Part shown: positions 16,650-25,671 of the stretch, one piece after another
Numbering within the stretch: position 1 is the first letter of the stretch
How the letters are laid out: each line of letters starts with the position of its first letter
NCBI GenBank assembly: GCA_002304925.1
Contig: DBPT01000010.1
Span: forward strand, 1 to 64,000
Direction: 5' to 3'
Length of the DNA stretch: 64,000 nucleotides
DNA from: Prolixibacteraceae bacterium UBA1413
GTDB taxonomy: Bacteria > Bacteroidota > Bacteroidia > Bacteroidales > Prolixibacteraceae
The notes under the pieces: model-generated
The model's database searches: none
Told to the model about the DNA's origin: nothing
The model's input: the letters and a program-made list of their open reading frames with translations, nothing else
Made by a program: the position numbers and the translations under genes

Positions 16650-18101
16650 TTATTGCAGGACAAAGCTGATAGGCACCGTGTAGGAGACATTTACGGCTTT
16701 GCCCCGCTGCTTGCCGGGAGTCCACCGAGGCATGGAATTGACGACCCTGAGGGCCTCTTTGTCCAAGACCGGATCCACACCGCGGGCAATCCTGGCATTC
16801 CTCACGCTCCCGTCGGCCGAAACCACAAAGGAGACATACACCTTCCCCTGGATTCCATTTTCCTGGGCGATCACGGGATAGAGGATTTTTTCCGAAATGA
16901 ATTTTCGCAGGGCAGCTTCCCCGCCAGGGTATTCAGGCATCTCCTCCACAATGAAAAAGACCTCGCTCTCATCCTGCAATTCATCCAGGTTCAACGTCTC
17001 AGACACGGGGCTGGTTCCTTTCCCGGGATCCCCTGATTTGAGGAGAATGTAGCTTCTATCCGAATTCTGGTCCGTCATCGTTATCATTTCATAGTTGCGT
17101 GAACCCAGTATGGAATCCAGTTTTCTGACTTCTTCACGGGATCCCGAGATCTTCAGGAGGGAATCGGATGGTTCGATCGTCAGGTTTTCACCGGCGCCGG
17201 CATCTAATTTCGTGCTTGTTTTCTTTTCACAGGCAAACACGACCACCAAAGCCAGGGCGATCATCAATCCTGAAACGATTTTAATTCCCGCAGCCTTGCG
17301 GGAAGGTATTTTTGTCATCATTTTAAATCGGTTTTTAAGTAAGGAATTATTGAAATGGTGTGCTGCGAAAACCTTGCTCCCCACCACTTCTGAAAGGAGT
17401 AGATTTTTGTAATCGGCGGGGGTCATCCCCGAACGGAGGACGGCACGGTCGACCAGGTACTCGTGATTTTCACGGACCGCCCTTTTCAGCATCCAGATAA
17501 AGGGGTTGAACCACTGGAAAACCAGCAGGATGTCGAGCAGAAGAATGTCCCAGGTATGCCCCTGCCTGATATGCTCCCGTTCGTGATAGACGATCTGGTC
17601 ATAACCGGGAATCTGTGCGTAATCCTCGGGAATAAAAAGATAGTTCATAAAGGAAAAGGGATCACTCTCCCTGCCATTCAGTACCATCTTAAAATCGCCG
17701 GAATCGGTCACTTTCCCTTTCCGGATAATGCGTAATATCTGTCCCAGGCGCAACAGGGAAATGATGGCCATCGCCAGAACCCCCGCTAGCCATAAGTTGA
17801 CGATCAGCCGGGAGGAGATGACGAATTGCTCCACATTTCCGGAAAAGCGCTGGCGCTCCACCAATACCGTTTCCAGCAGGTTCCGGTAGGGCGTCACCGT
17901 AACTTCCGGAAGGATGACCGCCCGCGGTGCCAGCACCGGAATGGCTAGTAAGGGTAGCAATAAGGAAAATAAAACGGAAAAGAGGAGAAACAACCGATTG
18001 GTCCTGAAAAAAGTCTCCCTCCTCAGGAATAACAGATAAACCAGGGCAAACAGCGTCAGACTGACCCCCGATTCCAACAGGTAGTTGACCAGATTATGCA
18101 T
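16650..18101 (-). CDS. BlaR1-type M56 membrane metallopeptidase with TonB C-terminal domain
   Basis: The 483-residue protein begins with transmembrane helices, then a cytoplasmic M56 zinc-peptidase region with HEREH at 173-177 and a downstream ENHEYLVDRAVL. After another helix (about 275-292) comes a periplasmic stretch, and residues 395-483 form a TonB-like domain (EYPGGEAALRKFISEKI, then GKVYVSFVVSADGSV). In BlaR1 systems the peptidase responds to a surface signal and inactivates the BlaI repressor. Replacement of a penicillin sensor by a TonB tail is common in Bacteroidota and its signal is unknown. It begins one base after the blaI stop, so the two form an operon. Confidence 0.92.
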   Translation of the reverse strand: MHNLVNYLLESGVSLTLFALVYLLFLRRETFFRTNRLFLLFSVLFSLLLPLLAIPVLAPRAVILPEVTVTPYRNLLETVLVERQRFSGNVEQFVISSRLIVNLWLAGVLAMAIISLLRLGQILRIIRKGKVTDSGDFKMVLNGRESDPFSFMNYLFIPEDYAQIPGYDQIVYHEREHIRQGHTWDILLLDILLVFQWFNPFIWMLKRAVRENHEYLVDRAVLRSGMTPADYKNLLLSEVVGSKVFAAHHFNNSLLKNRFKMMTKIPSRKAAGIKIVSGLMIALALVVVFACEKKTSTKLDAGAGENLTIEPSDSLLKISGSREEVRKLDSILGSRNYEMITMTDQNSDRSYILLKSGDPGKGTSPVSETLNLDELQDESEVFFIVEEMPEYPGGEAALRKFISEKILYPVIAQENGIQGKVYVSFVVSADGSVRNARIARGVDPVLDKEALRVVNSMPRWTPGKQRGKAVNVSYTVPISFVLQ

Positions 18102-18102
18102 C

Positions 18103-18480
18103 CTAATCCTCCTCTTCTGCCGTTATATCGTCCCTGACTTGTTGCATCAGTTCATCCAACTCCGCCACTGACAAGTTGTCCTCTTTGGCAAAAAAAGAGA
18201 CCATCTCCCGGAAGGAGCCGCTGAAATAGTTCCGCATGAAATTCTTCATGAAAGTTCGGGTATAGTCACTCTTGCCGACCAGCGGAAAATACTCATGGGT
18301 CTTGCCGTAGGCAGTATGGTCCACAAATCCCTTCTGCTCCAGAATCCTGACAATGGTCGACACCGTATTGTAAGCCGGCTTCGGATCGGGAAACCGCTCC
18401 ACGATATCCTTCACGAAGCCCTTCTCCAGATCCCACAAGATCTGCATGATCTGCTCCTCGGCTTTGGTCAGCTCTTTCAT
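18103..18480 (-). CDS. blaI: BlaI/MecI/CopY-family repressor
   Basis: This 125-residue protein has the family's N-terminal winged helix (TKAEEQIMQILWDLEKGFVK, then PAYNTVSTIVRILEQKGFV) and C-terminal dimerisation helices. The proteolytic region near ...AYGKTHEYFP is as in other members. BlaI proteins repress their own operon until cleaved in response to the partner peptidase. Two AACTAA-4-TTAGTT palindromes stand just upstream with 20-base centre spacing, matching the shape of known BlaI/MecI operators. The gene starts the blaI-blaR operon. Confidence 0.93.
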   Translation of the reverse strand: MKELTKAEEQIMQILWDLEKGFVKDIVERFPDPKPAYNTVSTIVRILEQKGFVDHTAYGKTHEYFPLVGKSDYTRTFMKNFMRNYFSGSFREMVSFFAKEDNLSVAELDELMQQVRDDITAEEED

Positions 18481-18568
18481 AACATCATTAGAAAAATTCT
18501 TGAAAATTTCATTGTCTGATTTTTTAATTGTTTGATAACTCCTTGTATTTCTCTTTGGATATCCGGGA

Positions 18569-18576
18569 CAAATATA
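18569..18576 (-). promoter_or_regulatory. -7 box of the blaI promoter
   Basis: Read on the minus strand this is TATATTTG, matching TAnnTTTG. It abuts the first BlaI operator, so a bound repressor would sit on the promoter. Confidence 0.6.
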
Positions 18577-18595
18577 TAACTAATATTTTAGTTAT
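18576..18595. promoter_or_regulatory. blaI: BlaI operator 1
   Basis: ATAACTAA and TTAGTTAT are inverted arms around TATT. This is the blaI-proximal member of a pair, next to the blaI -7 box. Confidence 0.75.
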
Positions 18596-18597
18596 AC

Positions 18598-18613
18598 AAC
18601 TAATCTGTTAGTT
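18598..18613. promoter_or_regulatory. blaI: BlaI operator 2
   Basis: AACTAA-TCTG-TTAGTT repeats the arms of operator 1 with a 20-base offset, that is, on the same face of the helix. It lies 13 bases upstream of the -7 box of the divergent ABC-F gene, which suggests shared control. Confidence 0.75.
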
Positions 18614-18626
18614 ATTTTTTAAATAT

Positions 18627-18634
18627 TAATTTTG
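18627..18634 (+). promoter_or_regulatory. -7 box of the ABC-F gene
   Basis: TAATTTTG matches TAnnTTTG, 15 bases before the ATG. The BlaI operators occupy the spacer and -33 region upstream. Confidence 0.6.
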
Positions 18635-18649
18635 CTGAAAATTTCCTGA

Positions 18650-20518
18650 ATGATTCCATACCTGCAAGCCGAAGATCTGACCAAGCGTTACGGAGGGCTA
18701 TTGCTCTTTGAGGGCATTTCCTTCACCATTGCCAAAGATATGAAGGTCGCCCTGATCGCCCGTAACGGAGCCGGGAAGAGTTCGCTTTTTGACCTGCTTG
18801 CAGGAAAGGATACCCCGGATGGTGGCCGGATTACCTGGACCAACGACCTCAGGATCGGATATCTGGAGCAATCGCCCCAACTTGACCCCTCCCACACTGT
18901 TTGGGAGGAGATCTTCACCGCCGACAACGAAAAATTGCAGTTGGTGAGAGAATATGAGCTGGCATTATTGCACCATGACCAGGAAGGGATTGCGCGCCTC
19001 ACCGGGGAGATGGAACAGTTGGGGGCCTGGGATGCCGAAACGGAAGTGAGGCAAATCCTTACCCAGCTGAGAATCGATCAGTTGGAAGCGCAGGTATGTG
19101 AGTTGTCGGGGGGACAAAAGAAACGGCTGGGGCTGGCCAAGGTGCTGATCAGCCATCCTGATTTTCTCTTACTCGATGAACCCACCAACCACCTCGATCT
19201 TGACATGATTGAGTGGCTTGAGACCTATCTTGAACGCTCCTCCATCACCCTGCTGATGGTCACCCATGACCGCTATTTCCTCGACCGGGTTTGTGATGAG
19301 ATCCTGGAACTTGAGAACAACGAAATATTCCGGTATACTGGGAATTACAGCTATTTCCTCGAGAAGCGGGAGGAGCGCATGGAATCGCGTCAGGCCGGCA
19401 TTAACAGAGCCCGAAACCTGTTGCGCACCGAGATCGAATGGATGCGCCGGATGCCCCAGGCACGATCACATAAGGCAAAGTACCGGATCAAAGCCTTTGC
19501 CGGAATTCAGGAAAAAGCCAGGCAACGGTCAGACGATAAGGCCGTCGATCTGTCAGTCGGTTCTGCCCGGCTGGGAAAGAAAATCCTGGAGATCCGTCAT
19601 CTCTCAAAGTCCTACGGAGACATCCGCCTGTTGGAGGATTTCACCTATTCTTTCTCCCGTTTTGAAAAGGTAGGTATTGTTGGTGATAATGGAACAGGCA
19701 AAACTACTTTTCTGGAGTTGATTACCGGTCAGCAGCAGCCCAACCGCGGAAGCATCGTACCGGGTAAAACAATCCGTTTCGGTTACTATCGGCAGGAAGG
19801 AATGGCTTTTGATCCCGGAGAAAAAGTGCTTGATGCAGTAAACAAAATTGCCGAAGTGGTCAGGACGGAAGGGGGAAATTCCATGAGCGCCTCCCAATTG
19901 CTGACCCGTTTTCTGTTCCCTCCGGCAGTCCAGTACGATTATATTGAAAAACTCAGCGGAGGGGAAAAACGGCGCCTCTATCTCTGTACGGTACTGATGC
20001 AGAACCCCAACTTTCTGATCCTCGATGAGCCCACCAATGATTTGGATATTGTAACGCTGAATGTTCTGGAAGAGTATCTGCACTCCTTTGAAGGGTGCGT
20101 CATTGTCGTGTCGCACGATCGATTTTTCATGGACAAAATTGTCGATCACCTTTTTATTTTTCACGGAGATGGCAAGATTCAGGATTTCCCGGGAAACTAT
20201 ACGCAATTCCGTAATGCCCGGGAATTGGCAGAACAGGCCATCAAGCCGGTTAAAAAGGAAAACCCTCCCCGGGAAAAGGAAAAACCAGATGCCGCAGAAA
20301 GGAATAAGCTGACTTTCAAAGAAAAACGCGAACTGGAGCAGTTGGAAAATGAGATTCCCCGGTTGGAGGAGCGAAAAAGGAGTTTGGAAGAATCGTTAAG
20401 TTCCGGGCATCTGGGCCATGAAGCTCTTTTTTCCGTATCGAACGAAATCGGGGAGATCACTGCTTTACTGGAGGAAAAGGAGCTTCGTTGGCTGGCTCTG
20501 AGTGAAAAGGATAGTTAA
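18650..20518 (+). CDS. ABC-F family ATPase, Uup-like
   Basis: The 622-residue protein has two ABC domains and no transmembrane helices. The first has Walker A ARNGAGKSS, signature LSGGQKKRLG and Walker B DFLLLDEPTNHLDL; the second has GDNGTGKTT, KLSGGEKRRL and FLILDEPTNDLDI. Between them lies the ABC-F linker (about 240-310), and the C-terminus (about 535-622) is a charged coiled coil like the DNA/ribosome-binding tail of Uup. ABC-F proteins act on ribosomes in translation or antibiotic protection. The shared operator region with blaI suggests induction with the blaI-blaR system. A resistance role is possible but unproven. Confidence 0.9.
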   Translation: MIPYLQAEDLTKRYGGLLLFEGISFTIAKDMKVALIARNGAGKSSLFDLLAGKDTPDGGRITWTNDLRIGYLEQSPQLDPSHTVWEEIFTADNEKLQLVREYELALLHHDQEGIARLTGEMEQLGAWDAETEVRQILTQLRIDQLEAQVCELSGGQKKRLGLAKVLISHPDFLLLDEPTNHLDLDMIEWLETYLERSSITLLMVTHDRYFLDRVCDEILELENNEIFRYTGNYSYFLEKREERMESRQAGINRARNLLRTEIEWMRRMPQARSHKAKYRIKAFAGIQEKARQRSDDKAVDLSVGSARLGKKILEIRHLSKSYGDIRLLEDFTYSFSRFEKVGIVGDNGTGKTTFLELITGQQQPNRGSIVPGKTIRFGYYRQEGMAFDPGEKVLDAVNKIAEVVRTEGGNSMSASQLLTRFLFPPAVQYDYIEKLSGGEKRRLYLCTVLMQNPNFLILDEPTNDLDIVTLNVLEEYLHSFEGCVIVVSHDRFFMDKIVDHLFIFHGDGKIQDFPGNYTQFRNARELAEQAIKPVKKENPPREKEKPDAAERNKLTFKEKRELEQLENEIPRLEERKRSLEESLSSGHLGHEALFSVSNEIGEITALLEEKELRWLALSEKDS

Positions 20519-20550
20519 CGTATCGTGAAGGTTACGGAGATTGACAGAAA

Positions 20551-20651
20551 ATCCCGCAGATAAGGCTGATGATAGCAGTGTTTTCCGGAAAGTTCAGCGA
20601 AAAACTGCGTCATTTGCAGGAAAAACTCTGTTTCCGCCTGATCTGCGGGAT
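20551..20651. repeat. Inverted repeat between convergent ABC-F and Gfo genes
   Basis: ATCCCGCAGAT at the left and ATCTGCGGGAT at the right are exact 11-base inverted arms, separated by 79 bases. It may act as a loose bidirectional terminator or be a remnant of a repeated intergenic element. There is no T run typical of an intrinsic terminator. Confidence 0.6.
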
Positions 20652-20675
20652 AGGATTAAAGAACCTCCGAGGGGT

Positions 20676-22001
20676 CTACCCCAGGGTGTAAGGTTCGCGA
20701 TATTGGTAATGGAGCAGTGCTTCCGCAGAACCGTCGTCTTCAACGAGCGTTTCGGTCGCCGGATCCCATTTGATGGTCTTTTTCAGTTCACAAGCGATAT
20801 TTCCCAAAGTACAAACCGTGCAGGTACGGTGGCCCACTTCCACGGGAACGGCAGGCTCCTTTCTTTCCCTCACCGCTTCGATGAAGTTCAACTGGTGGGG
20901 GATCTTAGTTTCGTAAGGCGTATCGTCGGCCGTTTCGGGGGCTGCCGGAACCCATGCCGGGTCGGAGGCTTCGAAGGCACCGCGGGTGACCATAATCCAG
21001 CCCTTCTCCCCGATGAATTTCACTCCCTTGGTACGTCTTTCATCAAAAGGTTCGGAGGTCATCACCGTGCCGTTGGCATATTTAAAGGTCATAAATTCAG
21101 TGCCGTCTCCCACCGGGGAGATCTCCACCGGTCCGCTCTCATCCATTTTCAGGGCCCACTGGACAATATCAAACATATGTGCTCCCCAGTCGGTGGTGAA
21201 GCCGCCCCCCATTTCCTTGTACCAGCGCCAGGCCCCCCAAATGGTTTCGTCCTGGTCGGGATCGAGGGTGATCAGCGGATTCAGTTCGTTGTTGTAATGA
21301 ATGGAATCGGGAAGCGGTCCGAGCCAGAGATCCCAGTTGAGATCTGCCGGAAGGGTCTCCTCAGGCAGGTCGTAGGGTTTCGGAGGAGCTCCTACATAGG
21401 CGTGCGCGGTGATGATATTTCCCAGGACGCCATCTTGAACCAGTTTCACGGCATGCTGGAAGTTCGGATCGGAACGCTGCTGGCTTCCCACGGCAAGAAT
21501 GCGGTTGCTCTCACGAACAGCCTTGCGCAATTCCTGCCCTTCCTTAATGGTAAAGGTCAGCGGTTTTTCCAGGTAAACATCCTTACCCGCCCTGACTGCA
21601 TCAATGGCAATTATGGCATGGTAATGGTCGGGTGTGGCAACCACTACGGCATCGATGTCCTCACGGATAAGAAGATCCTTGTAATTTTCGTAGGTTTGAA
21701 CCTCGGCCTCTTCTCCCTTTCCGGCATAAAAAGCCTTCACCCGCTTCTCAAACCGCTTGCACTTGATCCCATAAACATCAGCGCCGGCAACTACTTTCAC
21801 TCCCGGAATGTTAATGAACCCGTTGAGCAGGAACATCGCCTGCCTCCCCATGCCAATAAATCCCAGCCGGAGATCAGTCCCCGGAACTGCTTTCGGTTTA
21901 CATCCAGCCAATCCCGGCAAAATGGCAATTCCCGCCAGCCCTGCGGCTGTGGTACCGATAAACTGCCTTCTTGAAATTCCTTTCTTCATCTGATTTTTCA
22001 T
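20676..22001 (-). CDS. Gfo/Idh/MocA-family oxidoreductase with Tat signal
   Basis: The 441-residue protein begins with a twin-arginine signal (SRRQFIGTTAAGLAGIAILP) that ends near a Cys (LAGC), so it may be an exported lipoprotein. The NAD-binding Rossmann region is LRLGFIGMGRQAMFL, and the conserved EKPLTFTIKEGQEL motif carries the family Lys. Gfo/Idh/MocA enzymes oxidise or reduce sugars and sugar derivatives with NAD(P). Exported Tat members in Bacteroidota often hold the cofactor tightly; the substrate is unknown. It is divergent from the LacI regulator of the sugar-acid locus and may share its control. Confidence 0.9.
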   Translation of the reverse strand: MKNQMKKGISRRQFIGTTAAGLAGIAILPGLAGCKPKAVPGTDLRLGFIGMGRQAMFLLNGFINIPGVKVVAGADVYGIKCKRFEKRVKAFYAGKGEEAEVQTYENYKDLLIREDIDAVVVATPDHYHAIIAIDAVRAGKDVYLEKPLTFTIKEGQELRKAVRESNRILAVGSQQRSDPNFQHAVKLVQDGVLGNIITAHAYVGAPPKPYDLPEETLPADLNWDLWLGPLPDSIHYNNELNPLITLDPDQDETIWGAWRWYKEMGGGFTTDWGAHMFDIVQWALKMDESGPVEISPVGDGTEFMTFKYANGTVMTSEPFDERRTKGVKFIGEKGWIMVTRGAFEASDPAWVPAAPETADDTPYETKIPHQLNFIEAVRERKEPAVPVEVGHRTCTVCTLGNIACELKKTIKWDPATETLVEDDGSAEALLHYQYREPYTLG

Positions 22002-22180
22002 TCGTTTGATTTTTAACTGTTAAGAGATATGTCATCCTTAATACAAACTGTGAAAGTAAGGATTTTTTTTAACCCTCCAAAATTGGTGAATACGGGATTA
22101 CAAATCATTGGCAGAATGTTAAAGCGCTACAATTGCCTGAAACATGTTAAAGAGCATGACTATTTTTGCTCTTTTTGCTT

Positions 22181-22196
22181 CCGTGTTCGTACACGG
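22181..22196. promoter_or_regulatory. Palindromic operator candidate for the LacI regulator
   Basis: CCGTGT-TCGT-ACACGG has perfect 6-bp arms. It lies between two TATTTTTG -7 boxes (22161-22168 and 22212-22219) in the 257-base gap between the divergent Gfo and lacI-type genes. A LacI-family dimer site of this form is plausible; the assignment is by position only. Confidence 0.45.
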
Positions 22197-22211
22197 AGGC
22201 AAATTAATCAC

Positions 22212-22219
22212 TATTTTTG
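22212..22219 (+). promoter_or_regulatory. -7 box of the LacI-family gene
   Basis: TATTTTTG matches TAnnTTTG and lies 39 bases before the GTG start. An identical octamer occurs at 22161-22168 and may be a second start site. Confidence 0.5.
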
Positions 22220-22258
22220 ATTTTCTGATCGGAGTTACCCGGTCGCAATCTGATAAAG

Positions 22259-23320
22259 GTGGATCAAAAAAGACAGATACGGATTAAGGATATTGCCCAG
22301 AGGGCGAATGTTTCCATAGGCACTGTGGACAGGGTATTGCATAACCGGGGTGAAGTGTCGGAGGAGACCAGGGAGACTGTCATGCGGATCATTAAGGAAT
22401 TAGATTACCATCCCAATGTGATGGCCAGAGCGCTGGCATCGAAGAAGAAGTTGCTTTTTGCCACGCTCTTACCCACACCCCTTTCCAGGGAAGGATACTG
22501 GACAAAACCGGCCGCAGGCATCAAAAAGCGGATTACCGAATTGCGTCAGTTTGGGATCTCCCATGAATCATTCACCTACAGTCAGAACCATCCCCTTGAT
22601 TTTGTGGCCAAGGCGGAACAGATTCTGAGCCTTCATCCTGACGGGGTGGTTTTGGCACCTTTTTTTTCGAGAGAATCGCTTCTTTTCATTGCCAGGCTGA
22701 AAGAAGGGAATGTCCCTTTCGTCTTTATTGATTCCAACATTCCCGATCAGGGACAATTGGCCTATTTCGGACAAAATTCATACAGGTGCGGCATGCTTTC
22801 GGCCCGTTTGCTCAGTTTGCTGACACCCGGCAGGGGCAGCTTGCTGATACTTCATTATGCGAAGGAGATGGAACACCAGAACCATCTTGTTCAGCGCGAG
22901 ATGGGATTCTATGAATGGTACAGGAAGAACCAGCCTGACAGGCAGGTCAGAACCTTCGAAATTTCCATAGATGATCTGAATGCCTCTCATGTAAAATTGA
23001 AGGAGCTTTATGAGGAATACCGGCCCGAGGGCATTTTCGTGACCAGTTCTAAAGTTTATCTGGCAGCAAGGACCATCGGGGAATACGGCTTGCATAACAT
23101 CAGGCTGATCGGGCATGATCTCCTTCCCGAGAACAAAAAATTCCTCACCGTGGGAATCGTGGATTTCCTGATCTGTCAGCGCCCCGAAGAGCAGGGATAT
23201 GATGCTGTAAATGCCCTTTTTCAGGGGGTTGTCCATAAACTGCCTGTCAGGGAATACAACTATGCTCCCATAGAAATCATCACCCGGGAAAATCTGGAGT
23301 TTTATCATGAATTTAAATAA
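22259..23320 (+). CDS. LacI-family transcriptional regulator of the sugar-acid locus
   Basis: The 353-residue protein has an N-terminal LacI helix-turn-helix (IRIKDIAQRANVSIGTVDRV, then hinge residues NVMARALASKK) followed by a periplasmic-binding-protein-like effector domain. Its start is GTG, two codons upstream of the usual family start position, with no ATG alternative nearby. LacI regulators bind palindromes and release on binding a sugar or sugar acid. It is the first gene of a same-strand series with mannonate oxidoreductase, so a sugar acid such as mannonate, fructuronate or gluconate is the likely effector. This is inferred from context. Confidence 0.92.
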   Translation: MDQKRQIRIKDIAQRANVSIGTVDRVLHNRGEVSEETRETVMRIIKELDYHPNVMARALASKKKLLFATLLPTPLSREGYWTKPAAGIKKRITELRQFGISHESFTYSQNHPLDFVAKAEQILSLHPDGVVLAPFFSRESLLFIARLKEGNVPFVFIDSNIPDQGQLAYFGQNSYRCGMLSARLLSLLTPGRGSLLILHYAKEMEHQNHLVQREMGFYEWYRKNQPDRQVRTFEISIDDLNASHVKLKELYEEYRPEGIFVTSSKVYLAARTIGEYGLHNIRLIGHDLLPENKKFLTVGIVDFLICQRPEEQGYDAVNALFQGVVHKLPVREYNYAPIEIITRENLEFYHEFK

Positions 23321-23325
23321 AAAGT

Positions 23326-24177
23326 ATGAACAAGTTATCGTTTGAAGATCTTAAAGGGAAAGTATGTGTCATCACCGGGGGAGCCGGTGTTTTGGGCACT
23401 ACGATGGTGCAAGCGCTGGCTTCTGCCGGTATGAAAGTGGCTATTGCCGACATCAACAGGGAAACAGCGGTAAGAGTGGCTGATGAAATTGCCCTGGAAT
23501 GCAATGCAACAGTAATCGGAATTGAAGCCAATGTGCTTGACAAGGAATCACTGATCAGGGCAAAAGCCGAGATCAATGAAAAACTGGGAAGCATCGATAT
23601 TCTGATCAACGGCGCAGGAGGAAACAGTCCCCAGGCTACGACAAAAGTCGAGCAAATGGAAGAAAAAGATATCGATCACCCCGAGGATACCTTTTACGGA
23701 TTGCAGATGGAAGGATTTGACAAGGTCTATAGCCTGAATTTCAAGGGAACCCTTTTGCCGACCATGGTGTTCACAACCGATATGCTGAAGAAGAAAAAGG
23801 GGGTTGTACTCAATATTTCATCCATGAATTCATTCCGGCCACTGACCAAGATTCCGGCCTATTCGGCTGCCAAGGCTTCGGTGAACAATTTTACAGAATG
23901 GCTGGCAGTCCACCTGGCCAAAGTAGGCATACGGGTCAACGCCATTGCCCCCGGATTTTTCATTACCAACCAGAACCGTTTCCTGGTGCTGGATGAGAAA
24001 ACAGGCGGTTATTCCGCCCGCGGACAGAAGATTGTCAACAGCACTCCCATGGGAAAATTCGGAGAACCTGAAGATTTGCAGGGAGCCACCCTCTTCCTCC
24101 TTTCTGACCTCTCCTCCTTTATTACAGGGATCGTCATTCCCGTCGACGGGGGTTACAGCGCATATGGCGGGGTATGA
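23326..24177 (+). CDS. uxuB: SDR-type D-mannonate oxidoreductase
   Basis: This 283-residue short-chain dehydrogenase has the NAD-binding TGGAGVLGTTM, the NGAGGNSP loop with the long insert characteristic of SDR mannonate oxidoreductases, catalytic Ser (NISSMNSF) and YSAAK, and the tail DLSSFITGIVIPVDGG. It would interconvert D-fructuronate and D-mannonate with NAD(P)H, a step of hexuronate breakdown. It follows the LacI regulator by 5 bases. The Bacillus and Thermotoga UxuB enzymes are of this SDR type, unlike E. coli UxuB. UxuA and UxaC are not in the window. Confidence 0.82.
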   Translation: MNKLSFEDLKGKVCVITGGAGVLGTTMVQALASAGMKVAIADINRETAVRVADEIALECNATVIGIEANVLDKESLIRAKAEINEKLGSIDILINGAGGNSPQATTKVEQMEEKDIDHPEDTFYGLQMEGFDKVYSLNFKGTLLPTMVFTTDMLKKKKGVVLNISSMNSFRPLTKIPAYSAAKASVNNFTEWLAVHLAKVGIRVNAIAPGFFITNQNRFLVLDEKTGGYSARGQKIVNSTPMGKFGEPEDLQGATLFLLSDLSSFITGIVIPVDGGYSAYGGV

Positions 24178-24273
24178 TCCCGGAAAGGAAGGTTAAGCCG
24201 GCAAGCGGCCATTAAGATAGGATTGAAAATAGGACAGGTTGAAATATTTTAAGAATCACAAAACTAATCAGTT

Positions 24274-25671
24274 ATGAAAAGAAGAGATTTTTTGGTAACG
24301 TCGGGAGCTGCTGTTGCCGGTACGATGCTGGTGGGTCCGTTCCATACTGCTGGTTCTCCGTTTCCGGCACCCAAACGGAAACTGGCCTTGGTGGGTACCG
24401 GAAGCCGGGGAAACGGTTTCTGGGGAAGAAATATCGTTAGACAATATGGAGATCTGGTGGAATTTGTGGGATTGTGCGACATCAATCCCGGAAGAGTTGA
24501 ATACGCCAAAAAGTTCATCGGAGCCAATTGTCCAACCTTTACCAATTTCGATGACATGATGGCCGGGGTGAAACCCGACCTGTTGATCGTGACGACCGTG
24601 GATGCCACCCATGACGAGTTCATTATCAAGGGACTTGAGTCCGGATGTGACGTCCTGACCGAGAAACCCATGACCACCGACGAGGTGAAATGCCAGGCAA
24701 TTCTCGATGCCGAAAGGCGTACGGGGAAGAAAGTCATTGTCGGCTTTAACTACCGGTACGGGACACAGTTCACACGCATCAAGGAACTGTTGGCCGAAAA
24801 GCGTGTGGGTGAAATCGTTTCCGTTGATTTTCACTGGTATCTGAACACTTACCACGGAGCCGACTATTTCAGGCGTTGGCACGGACACCGGAACAAAAGC
24901 GGCACCCTCCTCCTTCACAAAGCAACTCACCATTTCGATCTGTTGAACTGGTGGCTTAACAGCGATCCCGTGGAAGTGCATGCCATCGGTTCCCTGGATC
25001 ATTACGGTAAAAACAACAGTTTCCGCGGCCCCAATTGCCGTAGTTGCGGGTACCAGGAGAAATGCAAATTCTACTGGGATATTACCAAAAACAAGGAATA
25101 CATGGAACTGTATGTGAACAATGAAAAATATGACGGTTATATCCGCGACAATTGTCTCTGGAGGGAAAGCATTGACATCTTCGACAAAATGGCGTTGCAG
25201 ATCAAATATGCCAACAACGTGCACGTGAGTTATTCTCTGACAACATACTCTCCCTATGAGGGGCTCACCATCGGGTTTAACGGCCGTAACGGCCGTATTG
25301 ACTCCTGGGAAGGACTGCCGTGGAGAAGGCAGGAAATGGCCAACCAGGCGGAACTCCATGCCCGGGAGATGAGCCAGGAAAAGGAAGAATCGACAAATTA
25401 TGACGAAATATACGTCTCCGACAATTTCGGAAAGACGGAACTGGTAAAAGTTCCCCAAGTCAGGGCCGGTCATGGCGGCGGAGATGTTCGTCTCCAGGAC
25501 AAGATCTTCCGAAATCCCGGCATGACAGATCCCCTGAAGCATGCTGCCGGCACCCGCGATGGGGCAATGTCTCTGCTGATCGGCGTGGCTGCCCGGAAAT
25601 CCATCGATGAAGGCCGACCGGTAAAAATCGAAGAACTCACCGACATCAAACCCCACCCTTCCCGCGGTTGA
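24274..25671 (+). CDS. Gfo/Idh/MocA-family oxidoreductase with N-terminal Tat-like signal
   Basis: The 465-residue protein starts MKRRDFLVTSGAAVAGTMLV, a short Tat-type signal, then the Rossmann segment KLALVGTGSRGNGFWG and the conserved EKPMTTDEVKCQAI. A cysteine cluster, CRSCGYQEKC, near residues 254-263 could bind a metal and is seen in one Gfo subgroup. The product is likely periplasmic and acts on a sugar or sugar acid. It sits between uxuB and the KDG-type kinase, so it probably feeds the same pathway. Repeat copy B begins one base after its stop codon. Confidence 0.88.
   Translation: MKRRDFLVTSGAAVAGTMLVGPFHTAGSPFPAPKRKLALVGTGSRGNGFWGRNIVRQYGDLVEFVGLCDINPGRVEYAKKFIGANCPTFTNFDDMMAGVKPDLLIVTTVDATHDEFIIKGLESGCDVLTEKPMTTDEVKCQAILDAERRTGKKVIVGFNYRYGTQFTRIKELLAEKRVGEIVSVDFHWYLNTYHGADYFRRWHGHRNKSGTLLLHKATHHFDLLNWWLNSDPVEVHAIGSLDHYGKNNSFRGPNCRSCGYQEKCKFYWDITKNKEYMELYVNNEKYDGYIRDNCLWRESIDIFDKMALQIKYANNVHVSYSLTTYSPYEGLTIGFNGRNGRIDSWEGLPWRRQEMANQAELHAREMSQEKEESTNYDEIYVSDNFGKTELVKVPQVRAGHGGGDVRLQDKIFRNPGMTDPLKHAAGTRDGAMSLLIGVAARKSIDEGRPVKIEELTDIKPHPSRG

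Noticed and set aside
20541..21974. 477-codon open frame on the plus strand
   Set aside because: It mirrors the Gfo/Idh/MocA gene on the other strand; the gene with a Tat signal and Rossmann motif is the real one.
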